From contig DAHWSH010000052.1 of the NCBI GenBank assembly GCA_027338645.1, positions 32,831-96,830 on the forward strand: DNA of 64,000 nucleotides, read 5' to 3'. Positions 1 to 8,926 of the stretch are shown one piece after another. The position numbers and the translations under genes were made by a program. Position 1 is the first letter of the stretch. Every line of letters begins with the position of its first letter. The stretch is from JAJZIH01 sp021785265. Lineage in GTDB: Bacteria > Pseudomonadota > Gammaproteobacteria > JAKAQQ01. The notes below the pieces were generated by a model. It was not told the DNA's origin. It did not search any database and saw only the letters and a list, made by a program, of their open reading frames with translations.

Positions 1-2
1 CG

Positions 3-74
3 ATCCCGGTGACGATCTCCAACCCCCCCTTCACCCCGGCCCTACCTGGCCCAGCTGTCGATGCCGATGCCTGA
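3..74 (+). CDS. Possible 3' end of an upstream gene (partial)
   Basis: An open frame enters from the left edge and stops at TGA 72-74, overlapping the start of the DUF1365 gene by 14 bp. Only about 23 residues are visible, rich in proline and alanine, so no domain can be recognised. In related genomes a FAD-dependent oxidoreductase often precedes a DUF1365-methyltransferase pair; that identity is a guess from context here. Confidence 0.3.
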   Translation: MPVTISNPPFTPALPGPAVDADA

Positions 75-864
75 GGTCCCGCCCGCCGTCGCGCTCTACG
101 ACTCCTGGGTCACCCATGAGCGCCGGACATCCCCCCGCAAACGCTTCCGCCATCATCTGCCCCGCCTGCTCATCGACCTCGACCGCCTTTCGGAACTGCC
201 GGGCTACGGGATCCGTCTCAATGCCCGAGGTCCAGTCAGCTTCTCCGAGCGTGACCATGGTCCTCGCGACGGTCGCCCGCTCAAACCCTGGATCTTGGCC
301 CGTCTCGCCGAAAACGGCCTCGCGATTCCGGGCGGTCGGGTCGAGCTCTGGACCTATCCTCGCATCTGGGGTTATGTGTTCAACCCGCTCAGCCTCTGGT
401 ACTGCCATGACGCAGGCGGTCTACTTCGCACCGTGGTCCTTGAGGTCCGGAATACCTTCGGCGAAACCCATTTTTACCTGATCGGCAGTGGCGAACCCCT
501 GCCTTCCCGGCTCCGCTACCAGGCAGCCAAATCCTTCCATGTCTCGCCCTTCCAACCCCTCTCCGGTCAGTACACTTTCACGCTCATCCACTCCCTCACC
601 CGTCGGATGATCCGGATCGACTACAGAGGCACGGGAGGCTCCCGGCTCCTGGCCTTTGAGACGGCACGCCCGTCCCCGGTCCCGGTGGCCCGTGCACTCA
701 GAAACTGGGCATGGTTTGCCCCGTGGACCACGATCGGGGTCACGCTCGCGATCCACAGTCATGCCCTAGACCTGTGGCGCAGAGGAGCCGAATTCTTCCA
801 CAAACCGCCGCCCCCGGAGTGGCCCTGGACCCGTGGAGTCGAACTTCGGAAAGGTGGAGACTGA
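61..864 (+). CDS. DUF1365 family protein
   Basis: A 267-residue protein of the DUF1365 family, usually encoded beside cyclopropane-fatty-acid-synthase-like methyltransferases and thought to act in lipid modification; its reaction is unknown. The family-type stretch with RIWGYVFNPLSLWYC lies near residues 100-116 and is followed by a conserved NTFGETHFY segment. There is no signal peptide. The TGA stop at 862-864 shares its last base with the ATG of the next gene, so the two are very probably translated together. Length is normal for the family. Confidence is high for family membership and low for biochemical role. Confidence 0.88.
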   Translation: MPMPEVPPAVALYDSWVTHERRTSPRKRFRHHLPRLLIDLDRLSELPGYGIRLNARGPVSFSERDHGPRDGRPLKPWILARLAENGLAIPGGRVELWTYPRIWGYVFNPLSLWYCHDAGGLLRTVVLEVRNTFGETHFYLIGSGEPLPSRLRYQAAKSFHVSPFQPLSGQYTFTLIHSLTRRMIRIDYRGTGGSRLLAFETARPSPVPVARALRNWAWFAPWTTIGVTLAIHSHALDLWRRGAEFFHKPPPPEWPWTRGVELRKGGD

Positions 865-2174
865 TGGAGCCTGAGCGGAAGGAAAAGCGCCTGCCCTGGC
901 TACTGAGACCGCTCGGACGCTTCTTGGACTCGCTCTCGGCCGGTTCCCTCACCCTCTCCCTGCCGGACGGGCGGAGCTGGCACTATGGCCCGGCTTGGAA
1001 GTCCGAGCCCAAAGCCACGCTCCATATCCGGCATCCGGTTCGGTTCATGTCTCGTCTGACCCGGGGCAGTCTGGGACTTGCCGACGCTTATCTCGCCGCC
1101 GACTGGGACTCCCCCGACCTTGCGGTCTTGCTTGAGCTTTTGGACCGTACCCAAACCGAAAAACCGCACGGCCGGGGCCGCCATCGTCCGTTTGCACTCC
1201 TGGATCGGATCGAGCTGGCACTCCGCGGCAATAGTCTGGCGGGTAGCCGACGTAACATCGGAGCCCACTATGACCTCGGCCTCGATTTTTTCGAATCCTG
1301 GCTCGACCCTACCCTCTGCTACTCCTGTGCCCATTTCGATCCCGACCGGCCGGACGAGGAACTCGAAACCGCCCAGCGACGCAAGATCCGCCACATCTTC
1401 GAACGCCTGGATCCGGCTCCTGGCACACGGCTGCTCGAGATCGGATCCGGCTTCGGAGCCTTCGCGCTCGAAGCCGCCGAACGCGGCCTTTCGGTCGACA
1501 GTCTGACCCTCTCGAAGACCCAACTGGATTACGCCCAGAGGCAGGCCCGGGTGCGGGGACTCGAGGCGCGTGCGCACTTCGATTATCGCGACTACCGTCT
1601 CAGCCAGGGTGACTACGACGCCGTGGTCTCGATCGAAATGTTCGAGGCCGTGGGCGAGCACTACTGGCCCACCTATTTCCGGGTACTCCGGGATCGCCTG
1701 AAAGCGGGCGGCAAGGCCGTACTCCAGGTCATCACCATCGATTCTGCGGCCTACGCCGATTACCGGAGGCAACCGGATTTCATCCAGCTCCGGGTCTTCC
1801 CCGGAGGCATGCTCCCGACCTGGGGTCACCTCGAGCGCCTGGCAACCGAGACCGGCTTCAGCATCCGGGATCCCGACTTCCGGGGCGCGGACTACGCCCG
1901 CACGCTTGGGTTCTGGCTCGAGTCCTTCGATCGCGCATGGCCCACTCTCGCCCGAAGGGGCTATCCTGCCCGGCTGGGACGGCTCTGGCGCTATTACCTG
2001 GCTTACTGCAGGGCCGGCTTTGAGACCCGGCGGGTCGATCTGGTCCAGTTCACCCTGGAGGCACAGTACTCCTCTCCAAAGGAAGCGGATCCGGTTCAGC
2101 CAGCCGGTACCCCACCCCGGATTCGGTTAAAAGATAGCGCGGCGCCCCCGGATCGACCTCGATCTTCTTCCTGA
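864..2174 (+). CDS. Cyclopropane-fatty-acyl-phospholipid synthase family methyltransferase
   Basis: A 436-residue SAM-dependent methyltransferase of the CFA synthase family, expected to add a methylene or methyl group across unsaturated acyl chains of membrane phospholipids. The SAM motif LLEIGSGFGAFALE and the upstream GAHYDLGLDFFESWL segment typical of the family are both present. I place the start at ATG 864, which overlaps the DUF1365 stop and has a purine-rich AAGGTGGAGA ribosome site just before it; a longer frame back to 711 lies inside DUF1365 and is unlikely. The last 125 bp overlap the 3' end of kdpE on the other strand. Whether it makes cyclopropane or another modified fatty acid cannot be told. 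Confidence 0.87.
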   Translation: MEPERKEKRLPWLLRPLGRFLDSLSAGSLTLSLPDGRSWHYGPAWKSEPKATLHIRHPVRFMSRLTRGSLGLADAYLAADWDSPDLAVLLELLDRTQTEKPHGRGRHRPFALLDRIELALRGNSLAGSRRNIGAHYDLGLDFFESWLDPTLCYSCAHFDPDRPDEELETAQRRKIRHIFERLDPAPGTRLLEIGSGFGAFALEAAERGLSVDSLTLSKTQLDYAQRQARVRGLEARAHFDYRDYRLSQGDYDAVVSIEMFEAVGEHYWPTYFRVLRDRLKAGGKAVLQVITIDSAAYADYRRQPDFIQLRVFPGGMLPTWGHLERLATETGFSIRDPDFRGADYARTLGFWLESFDRAWPTLARRGYPARLGRLWRYYLAYCRAGFETRRVDLVQFTLEAQYSSPKEADPVQPAGTPPRIRLKDSAAPPDRPRSSS

Positions 2175-2781
2175 GCTGGGCCATGTAGATCCGGACGTAA
2201 TGGTTGGCGCGCGCGTGATGCGGTCCCCATACCGCAGTCAGGAGCTGGCGATGGGTCATGACCTTGCCCCGCTCGTGGATCAGGACACAGAGGAGCCGGT
2301 ATTCGATCGGGGTCAGATGGACTTCCGCCCCCCGGACCCAGACGCGCCGGTGTTCAAGATCCACGCGCCATTCTGCCGTCGCAAAGGCGGTTTCCTGGCC
2401 CGTGGGATCGCGGTGAAGACGCCGCATGACGGAACGGATGCGAGCCATGAACTCGGCGACGCTGAACGGCTTGGTCAGATAGTCATCCGCACCCGCGTCC
2501 AAGGCCTGGATCTTGACCGACTCCGCGGTGCGTGCCGTGAGGACGATCAGGGGGACCTGGCTCCAGGCCCGAAGCTGCCCGAGGACCTCCATGCCATCCA
2601 GTCCCGGCAGGCCGAGATCCAGGATGACGAGATCCGGGCGCCAGTTCGCGGCGCGAACCAGACCCAGGTTTCCGTCCGGAGCCATCTCGACCTGCCACTG
2701 CTCCAGGGTCAGGCTGATCCGGATCAACCGGGCGATTTCCGGCTCGTCCTCAATGATGAGGCATCGGGGATGACCCGTCAT
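2050..2781 (-). CDS. kdpE: KdpE-like response regulator
   Basis: A 243-residue OmpR/PhoB-type response regulator. The receiver domain has the acidic pair in LIIEDEPE (residues 9-16), phospho-acceptor Asp55 in VILDLGLPG and Lys104 in YLTKPF; a winged-helix DNA-binding domain follows and ends near GVGYRL. The start is ATG 2781, inside the last codons of kdpD (32 bp overlap), which implies translational coupling. In well-studied bacteria KdpE activates kdpFABC, a high-affinity potassium pump, under potassium limitation; no such pump genes lie in this window. About 17 residues follow the winged-helix domain, and this tail is antisense to the methyltransferase gene. Confidence 0.88.
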   Translation of the reverse strand: MTGHPRCLIIEDEPEIARLIRISLTLEQWQVEMAPDGNLGLVRAANWRPDLVILDLGLPGLDGMEVLGQLRAWSQVPLIVLTARTAESVKIQALDAGADDYLTKPFSVAEFMARIRSVMRRLHRDPTGQETAFATAEWRVDLEHRRVWVRGAEVHLTPIEYRLLCVLIHERGKVMTHRQLLTAVWGPHHARANHYVRIYMAQLRKKIEVDPGAPRYLLTESGVGYRLAEPDPLPLERSTVPPG

Positions 2782-5500
2782 GGGCTTCTTGCTCCGCCAG
2801 AGGAAGAGGGGGTGAATCCGGGGTGGGCAGTGCGATCTCGAACTGAGCCCCCCCATCGGGTGCGGTCGCGGCGGTGATGAGGCCGCCATGGGCCTGAACG
2901 ATGGCTTGCACGATGGCCAGGCCAAGTCCCACCCCGCCATTCGTCTTCTGGGAATCACCTTGCACAAAGGTCGAAAAAATCCGGTTGCCGAGTGCGGAGG
3001 GGAGACCGGGACCCTGATCTCGTATCTCGATCCGGACCTCTTGCATCTCACGGATGGCATGGATCCGGACCGGAGTCCCGGCCGGGGTATGCCGGGCGAC
3101 GTTCTCGAGCAAGTTGACGAAGACCTGTTCGAAGAGGCTCCCATCGACCGAGACCCAGAGCAGGGTCTGGGGCAGCACCACGCTCACCGGATGGTCCCCG
3201 AGACGCTCCTTGAGGTGGGATAAAGCCGCTCCGATGATTTCCTCAAGGGGGAACCACTGGCGGTTCAACTCGACGGCCCCCGCCTGCCAGCGGGCCATCT
3301 CGAGGATGTTGTGGGCCCGTTCCGACATGCGACGTGCCTGGTCCCGGATGTCATGGGCGAGCCGGGTTCGGGTCTCGGGATCCAGGGTGGGTGTCGGTCC
3401 AGCCAGGATTTCCGCGGCACCGATAATCGAGGCCAAGGGGGTGCGGATATCGTGGGAGATGCTGCTCAGGAGCGAATTCCGGATTTTTTCCGTCTTGACC
3501 TCGAAACGCGAGAGCTCGGTCTCGTGGATCAGCTGGAAGCGCTCGAGCGCCAGGGCGACCTGTCCGGCACAGGTCCTGAGCAGACGTCGTTGTTCGGGCG
3601 CATAAGCCCCACCTGGAGGGTCCGGCTCCACGGCCAAAACCCCGATGATGCGTGAGCTGCCGAGCGGCAGGTACAACACGGAAGAGCCCGGCAGCGTGTC
3701 GGTCCCGAAACCCGCCTCCTCACGGTGCCGGTACACCCACTGGGCCAGGGCGAGATCGGGATGTTGGAGGGAGCGTTCAGGCGGCAGCGGAGACAGGCGC
3801 AAGGTACGGCCCGTCTCCGAGCCGGCAATGAAAAAGGCGATACGGCTTCCGGTTTCCTGACCCAGATGGTGGGCCGCGAGTTCCAACACCTCCTGCTCAC
3901 TGCGCGCAGCCGCGAGCGACTGACTCAGGGCATAAAGGGAGGCCATGCGCCGTTCCCGCTCGACTGATCGACTGGCCTGTTCCCGGGCATCGATCGTGAG
4001 CTGACTGATCACGAGTCCCACAATCAGCATGACACCAAAGGTGATCATGTACTGGACATCGCTCACCGCAAAGCTCAAAACCGGCGGCACGAAAAAGAAG
4101 TCAAAAGCCAAAACACCCAGAACCGAGGCCAAAATCGAGGGGCCCCGCCCGAAAAAAAGTGCCGTTGCAAGAACGGCCAGAAGATAAATCATCACGAGGT
4201 TGGACAGGTTGATCTGTCCGTAGAGCACCCCGGCCAGGATCGTGGACGCAAAAACCAGGAGAAAGGCCCCGAGGTACGGTCGTGAGAGGAGTTCCGGCTG
4301 CCGGGCACGGGTGTGAGCGGGTTTCTGAAACGATGAAGCCTCTCCTTTTCCGGATGGGATTTCCGCATTGACGACATGGATGCCGATGTTCCCGCTGCCT
4401 TGGACGATGGCATCCACCACCGATCCGAAAATCCAACGGCGCCAGCCCTGGCGGCGGGGCTTGCCCAAAACGATCTGGGTCACATTGCGGACCTGGGCGT
4501 AGGTCAGAACCTCCGCGCTGAAATGCCGGCCGCCCGGGATCGTGATGACCTCGGCCCCCAGGCTTTGAGCCAGCCGGAAAAGAGCGGACAAAGACTGCCG
4601 GTACCGTGTCGGTGGCTCGGGTTCAGGGCCCTCCGGTTGGATGTGCACGACGATCCATTCGGCGCGCAAAGCGTCCGCCATGCGCTTGCCGACCCGGACC
4701 AGCCGCTCGCCGAGTTCACCGGGAGGCAGGCAAACCAAGATTCTCTCGCGCGCCGGCCAGATCTGGTCGATGGCATGATGTTCGCGGTATTCGCGCATTT
4801 CCATATCGACGCGATCCGCCGCATAGCGCAGGGCGACTTCGCGGAGCGCAATGAGGTTCCCCTTGCGGAAAAAATGTTCACGGGCGGACTCGATCTGACC
4901 GGCCAGGTAGATCTTGCCCTCCTCAAGGCGTCTGAGCAGTTCATCGGGGGGCAGGTCAATGACCTCGATCTCATCCGCTTTCTCGAACACCGAATCCGGG
5001 ACCGTCTCGCGGACGCGGATACCCGTGATCTGTCGGATGATGTCGTTCAGGCTCTCCACATGTTGGACATTAACCGTCGTGAGGACGTCAATGCCGGCAT
5101 TCAGTAGTTCGACCACATCCTGCCACCGCTTTGGGTGGCGTGATCCTGGCGCATTGTGATGCGCGAGTTCGTCGACCAATAAGAGATCCGGCGCCTGGGC
5201 GAGCGCGGCGTCCAGATCAAACTCGAGGAGACTGACCTCTTGATGACGGCGCGGACTCAAGGGCAGTCTCGGCAGGTCTTGCAGGAGGGTTTCCGTTTCC
5301 CCCCGTCCATGCGTCTCGACGATCCCGACCAGCACCCGCCGTCCCGATTTCTGGATCCCATGGGCCGCCTGGAGCATGGCATAGGTCTTTCCGACACCGG
5401 CTGCGGCACCCAGAAAGATCTTGAGCTGACCCCTCTCCTCGCGGGACTCGTCTTCCGTGACCCGTTTCAGGATCAGGTCCGGGTTGGGTCGATCGTTCAT
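2750..5500 (-). CDS. kdpD: KdpD-like sensor histidine kinase
   Basis: A 916-residue potassium/turgor sensor kinase. In order: N-terminal KdpD domain with Walker-A GAAAGVGKT (residues 31-39), a universal-stress-protein-like domain, four membrane helices around residues 400-500, a GAF-like region, a HisKA domain with His683 in SSISHDIRTP, and a HATPase with GVGLGLAI. The usual length is about 890-900 residues. ATG 5500 is chosen because it directly precedes conserved sequence; an earlier in-frame ATG at 5587 has weaker context. It lies upstream of and overlaps kdpE, and is divergent from the efflux operon. Confidence 0.9.
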   Translation of the reverse strand: MNDRPNPDLILKRVTEDESREERGQLKIFLGAAAGVGKTYAMLQAAHGIQKSGRRVLVGIVETHGRGETETLLQDLPRLPLSPRRHQEVSLLEFDLDAALAQAPDLLLVDELAHHNAPGSRHPKRWQDVVELLNAGIDVLTTVNVQHVESLNDIIRQITGIRVRETVPDSVFEKADEIEVIDLPPDELLRRLEEGKIYLAGQIESAREHFFRKGNLIALREVALRYAADRVDMEMREYREHHAIDQIWPARERILVCLPPGELGERLVRVGKRMADALRAEWIVVHIQPEGPEPEPPTRYRQSLSALFRLAQSLGAEVITIPGGRHFSAEVLTYAQVRNVTQIVLGKPRRQGWRRWIFGSVVDAIVQGSGNIGIHVVNAEIPSGKGEASSFQKPAHTRARQPELLSRPYLGAFLLVFASTILAGVLYGQINLSNLVMIYLLAVLATALFFGRGPSILASVLGVLAFDFFFVPPVLSFAVSDVQYMITFGVMLIVGLVISQLTIDAREQASRSVERERRMASLYALSQSLAAARSEQEVLELAAHHLGQETGSRIAFFIAGSETGRTLRLSPLPPERSLQHPDLALAQWVYRHREEAGFGTDTLPGSSVLYLPLGSSRIIGVLAVEPDPPGGAYAPEQRRLLRTCAGQVALALERFQLIHETELSRFEVKTEKIRNSLLSSISHDIRTPLASIIGAAEILAGPTPTLDPETRTRLAHDIRDQARRMSERAHNILEMARWQAGAVELNRQWFPLEEIIGAALSHLKERLGDHPVSVVLPQTLLWVSVDGSLFEQVFVNLLENVARHTPAGTPVRIHAIREMQEVRIEIRDQGPGLPSALGNRIFSTFVQGDSQKTNGGVGLGLAIVQAIVQAHGGLITAATAPDGGAQFEIALPTPDSPPLPLAEQEAHDGSSPMPHH

Positions 5501-5703
5501 GACCGATTCCCGACTCCCGGCAGCGGCCGGTTCCGCATGAATACCCCCCACCCAAAGTTGATTGCCGATCCGTGGGCTTCCGCCCACCGTCAGGTCATGT
5601 CCCCCCTATTTTCCCTCAAAGTGACCCCGGCTGCGGTACAAGACTGGAAAACGTCCCAACCCCCTCCTCGGGTACATCCCACAGAGGGTCCGGGGAGCTT
5701 GGG

Positions 5704-5732
5704 TTTCGAGTGTGAGCGCGCTAGGCTATAAT
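5704..5732 (+). promoter_or_regulatory. Predicted sigma-70 promoter of the efflux operon
   Basis: A perfect TATAAT lies at 5727-5732, 17 bp after TTTCGA (5704-5709; 3 of 6 matches to the -35 consensus). A transcript would begin near 5739, so the adaptor must start downstream, at GTG 5757, GTG 5781 or ATG 5787, not at the in-frame ATG 5712. The 286-bp space between kdpD and the adaptor shows no other gene. Confidence 0.45.
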
Positions 5733-5786
5733 CCACCCGCAACCCGACGGGAGCAGGTGTTCCCGCCCCCAGCCCAACCGGTGCCC

Positions 5787-7031
5787 ATGGATAAAGAAGA
5801 GGCCTTGGCGTCCCTCAGTTACAAAAGCCCGGCTCCGGCTCGCACCCCAGTCAAGCGCTCCGGCGCCCGGGGGCGGCTTTTTGCCCTGATCGCTGGAGTC
5901 CTGGCCGGTCTCGCACTCCTGGCCCTGGGTTTCCGGTGGATCCAACCCCCCTCCCCTCCCCTGCCTCCGGAGGTCCGGATCCTGGAAATCTCCTCCCCCC
6001 ATGCCCCGGGTACGGTCCTCCTCAGTGCCGCAGGCTACGTCGTGGCCCGGAGAGAAACCACCGTCTCCTCCCGGATCACCGGCATGATCCGTGCCGTCTA
6101 TGTCCAGGAGGGTATGGCAGTCCGGCACCACCAGGTGCTGGCCCGGCTCGAATCGCATACGGCAACGGCTCAGGTCGCGCTCTCCCGGCGCCAGCTCGCA
6201 GCCGACCGGGCCCAGATGCTCTCGGTCGAGGCCCAGCTCCATCTCGACCGCAAAAACCTGGCCCGGATCCGTGCCATCTTCAACGAAGGGCTCGAAAGCC
6301 ATTCCGCACTCGATAGTGCGGAAGCCGCCGTGGCCATCGACCAGGCCACCCTCCGCGAGGATGGAGCCAATGCCGAGGCGGCCGCGGCCAGTCTGCGCCT
6401 GTCGCGGCTCGTCCTACGTCATACGGTGATCCGGGCTCCGTTCTCCGGGATCGTGACAGCCAAGTATGCCCATCGTGGGGAGATGATCTCGCCAGCTGCG
6501 GTCGGGGGCTTCACGAAGACCGGCATTTGCCAGCTGGTCGACATGCACTCTCTCGAGATGGACGTGGATGTCAACGAGTCGTTCATCAACCGGGTCAAAG
6601 CCGGCCAGCCGGCCCAGGTCGGACTCAGCGCCTACCCCAACTGGAAGATCCCGGCCCGGGTCATCAGCGTCGTACCCACGGCCAACAAGGACAAGGGAAC
6701 CGTGAAGGTGCGGGTGGCCTTCGACCGGCTCGACCCCAAAATCCTGCCGGAGATGTCCGGCGAGGTCTATTTCCTTTCCCGGCCGACCGAAAGCCAGTCC
6801 CTGAAAGGGCCGGCCACGATCCTCCCGGCCGGCGCCGTCTCCGGTCTTCCGACCCACCCCACCGTCTTCCAGGTCGTCGATGGACGCGTCTTCCGGACAC
6901 CGATCCGGATTCTCGGCCATCCGGATCCCGGCCGGCTCGCGGTCACGGGATTGTCCCGGGGCGCAGATCTCGTGATCCAAAGCCCGGTCTCACTGCACAA
7001 TGGCGAACGCGTCCGCGTGCGCCACTCCTAA
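5787..7031 (+). CDS. Efflux periplasmic adaptor (MacA/HlyD-like membrane fusion protein)
   Basis: A 414-residue membrane fusion protein linking an inner-membrane ABC transporter to the outer membrane. After a short cytoplasmic N-terminus comes one membrane helix (about residues 27-50), then a biotinyl-lipoyl-like half (VYVQEGMAVRHHQVLARLE), an alpha-hairpin, the second lipoyl half (IRAPFSGIVTAKYAHRGE) and beta-barrel domains. It is the first gene of an operon with an ATPase and two permeases, 24 bp before the ATPase gene. The start is uncertain: ATG 5787 fits the predicted promoter, and GTG 5757 or 5781 is possible. The substrate is unknown. Confidence 0.85.
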   Translation: MDKEEALASLSYKSPAPARTPVKRSGARGRLFALIAGVLAGLALLALGFRWIQPPSPPLPPEVRILEISSPHAPGTVLLSAAGYVVARRETTVSSRITGMIRAVYVQEGMAVRHHQVLARLESHTATAQVALSRRQLAADRAQMLSVEAQLHLDRKNLARIRAIFNEGLESHSALDSAEAAVAIDQATLREDGANAEAAAASLRLSRLVLRHTVIRAPFSGIVTAKYAHRGEMISPAAVGGFTKTGICQLVDMHSLEMDVDVNESFINRVKAGQPAQVGLSAYPNWKIPARVISVVPTANKDKGTVKVRVAFDRLDPKILPEMSGEVYFLSRPTESQSLKGPATILPAGAVSGLPTHPTVFQVVDGRVFRTPIRILGHPDPGRLAVTGLSRGADLVIQSPVSLHNGERVRVRHS

Positions 7032-7055
7032 AGAATCCACCTGAGGATACCGGTC

Positions 7056-7760
7056 ATGAGCAGTGTTCCCCCTCCTGCCATCCAGATGACCGAAGTCAGC
7101 AAACACTACCGGCGCGGGGATGAGACCGTCCACGTGCTCGATCACTTCACGCTGACCGTGGAACCGGAAGCCTTCGTGGCCCTGATGGCACCCTCCGGCT
7201 CCGGCAAATCGACCTTGCTCAACCTGGTGGGCGGGCTGGACCGACCCGATTCGGGGCGGATCGAGATTGCAGGGACCGACCTCGCGACCCTGAACGAGGC
7301 GGCGCTCACCCGCTGGCGTGCCCGCAACTTGGGGTTCATCTTTCAGCTTTATTACCTGATTCCGGTTTTATCCGCAGCCCGCAACGTCGAGCTCCCCCTC
7401 CTGCTTTTGCCCCTCAGCCGGGAGGAACGTCACCGTCGCGTCGAGGCGGCGCTCACCCTGGCGGGGCTCCCGGCGGAACGACACCGTTTCCGGCCGACCG
7501 AACTCTCCGGCGGACAGCAACAGCGGGTGGCTATCGCCCGGGCCATCGTGACCGACCCTCCCCTGCTCCTCTGCGATGAGCCGACCGGTGACCTCGACCG
7601 CAGCGCCGGGGATGAGATCCTGAACCTCCTCCAGACCCTGAATGAGCGCCTCCGGAAGACCATCGTCATGGTGACCCACGATCCCCATGCCGCGACCTTT
7701 GCCAGCCGCCGGATCGATCTGGACAAGGGCCTCGTCGGCGAACGGCGGCCGGCCACATGA
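7056..7760 (+). CDS. MacB/LolD-type ABC transporter ATPase
   Basis: A 234-residue nucleotide-binding subunit of the MacB/LolD/FtsE class. Walker A is APSGSGKST (residues 45-53), the ABC signature is LSGGQQQRVAIARA and Walker B is LLLCDEPTGDLD. It energises the two permeases that follow; such transporters usually drive mechanical conformational changes to export substrates or move lipoproteins instead of passing a solute through the membrane. Its last four bases overlap the start of the first permease (ATGA at 7757). Length is normal. Confidence 0.92.
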   Translation: MSSVPPPAIQMTEVSKHYRRGDETVHVLDHFTLTVEPEAFVALMAPSGSGKSTLLNLVGGLDRPDSGRIEIAGTDLATLNEAALTRWRARNLGFIFQLYYLIPVLSAARNVELPLLLLPLSREERHRRVEAALTLAGLPAERHRFRPTELSGGQQQRVAIARAIVTDPPLLLCDEPTGDLDRSAGDEILNLLQTLNERLRKTIVMVTHDPHAATFASRRIDLDKGLVGERRPAT

Positions 7761-8923
7761 AATCCCCCCTTCGTTTCAGCCCGCTGGTGCTCTCGGCCCT
7801 GCGCCGTCACCGGCTCCGGACCTGGCTCACGATCCTCTCCGTACTCATCGCCTTTCTGCTCTTCGGACTGCTCCAGGCGCTCAACCAGGCCTTCTACGGC
7901 GGGATCAAAAGCGCGGGTCGCAGGATTCTGGTCTCGATGAGCGCCGAGTCGTTGGTCGAGCCGCTTCCCCGGGCCTATGCCGCCGAGGTCGCTGCCATGA
8001 AGCAGGTGCGCCGCGTGGCCTACGAGGTCTGGATGGGTGGCTATTACCAGCACCACAACCAGATTCTCTACGCGCTCGCCGTCTCACCGCGGCGCTGGCT
8101 GGCCGAGGAACGCCGATTCCTCATCCTGGCACCCCGGCGGGAATCCGCCTGGCTCAAGGATCGCTCGGGTGCCTTGATCGGCAACCTCGTGGCCCGGACC
8201 TACGGCTGGAAGACGGGCGAGATCGTGCCCATGCGCTCCGACATCTGGATCCATCCGGACGGACGGAACACCTGGCCGGTCCGGATCGACGGCATTTTCA
8301 GTTCCACCAAAAAGGCCTTGGGAGAAGGCCTGCTCGTCCACTACCGCTACTGGAATGACGGCATGGGGAACCCGAACAATGTCAGTCTGCTCCGGATCGA
8401 GGTCTCCCATCTCCGGGATCTCGGCCATGTGGCGCGGTCCATCGACGCCCGTTTCGCGAACTCTCCCTATCCGACCCGTACCGCCAGCGCCCAGACTTTT
8501 ATCAAGGACTTCATCAACCAGACCGCCGATATCGGTGTCATCATCGAGGACATCCTGGCCGCCGTTTTCTTCACCATGCTGCTCGTCACCGCCAACACCC
8601 TGACCCGCTCGGTCCGCGAGCGGAGCGGCGAGATCGCGGTGCTCCAGACGCAGGGCTACTCCCGTCCGCTCATCTTTTCCCTGATCCTGGCCGAAGCCCT
8701 GGTTCTGGTCATGGTCGGCGCACTCGCCGGAATCGGCCTTGCGGCCCTGATCGTCCAGGGCCTCCGGGGGGCGCTTGAAGCCTACCTCCCCTACCTGGCC
8801 CTGACGAGGCAGGCGATCCTCATGGCCCTGGGCCTGGCGCTCGGCTTTGCCGCCTTATCTTCGCTTCTTCCCGTTCTCCAGGTCCAAAGGCTCAGGACGG
8901 TCGACGCTTTGAGGCGGGGCTAG
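7757..8923 (+). CDS. MacB/FtsX-type ABC permease, first copy
   Basis: A 388-residue permease. It has one N-terminal membrane helix (LRTWLTILSVLIAFLLF), a large periplasmic domain, and three C-terminal helices with the coupling segment RERSGEIAVLQTQGYSR typical of FtsX-domain permeases. It overlaps the ATPase gene by 4 bp and ends 3 bp before the second permease. Two unlike permeases sharing one ATPase suggests a heterodimeric LolCE-like complex more than a MacB homodimer. Confidence 0.87.
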   Translation: MKSPLRFSPLVLSALRRHRLRTWLTILSVLIAFLLFGLLQALNQAFYGGIKSAGRRILVSMSAESLVEPLPRAYAAEVAAMKQVRRVAYEVWMGGYYQHHNQILYALAVSPRRWLAEERRFLILAPRRESAWLKDRSGALIGNLVARTYGWKTGEIVPMRSDIWIHPDGRNTWPVRIDGIFSSTKKALGEGLLVHYRYWNDGMGNPNNVSLLRIEVSHLRDLGHVARSIDARFANSPYPTRTASAQTFIKDFINQTADIGVIIEDILAAVFFTMLLVTANTLTRSVRERSGEIAVLQTQGYSRPLIFSLILAEALVLVMVGALAGIGLAALIVQGLRGALEAYLPYLALTRQAILMALGLALGFAALSSLLPVLQVQRLRTVDALRRG

Positions 8924-8926
8924 GCC

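Noticed and set aside
900..1829. 309-codon minus-strand frame opposite the methyltransferase
   Set aside because: A codon-bias shadow of the real gene; no family motif and no ribosome site.
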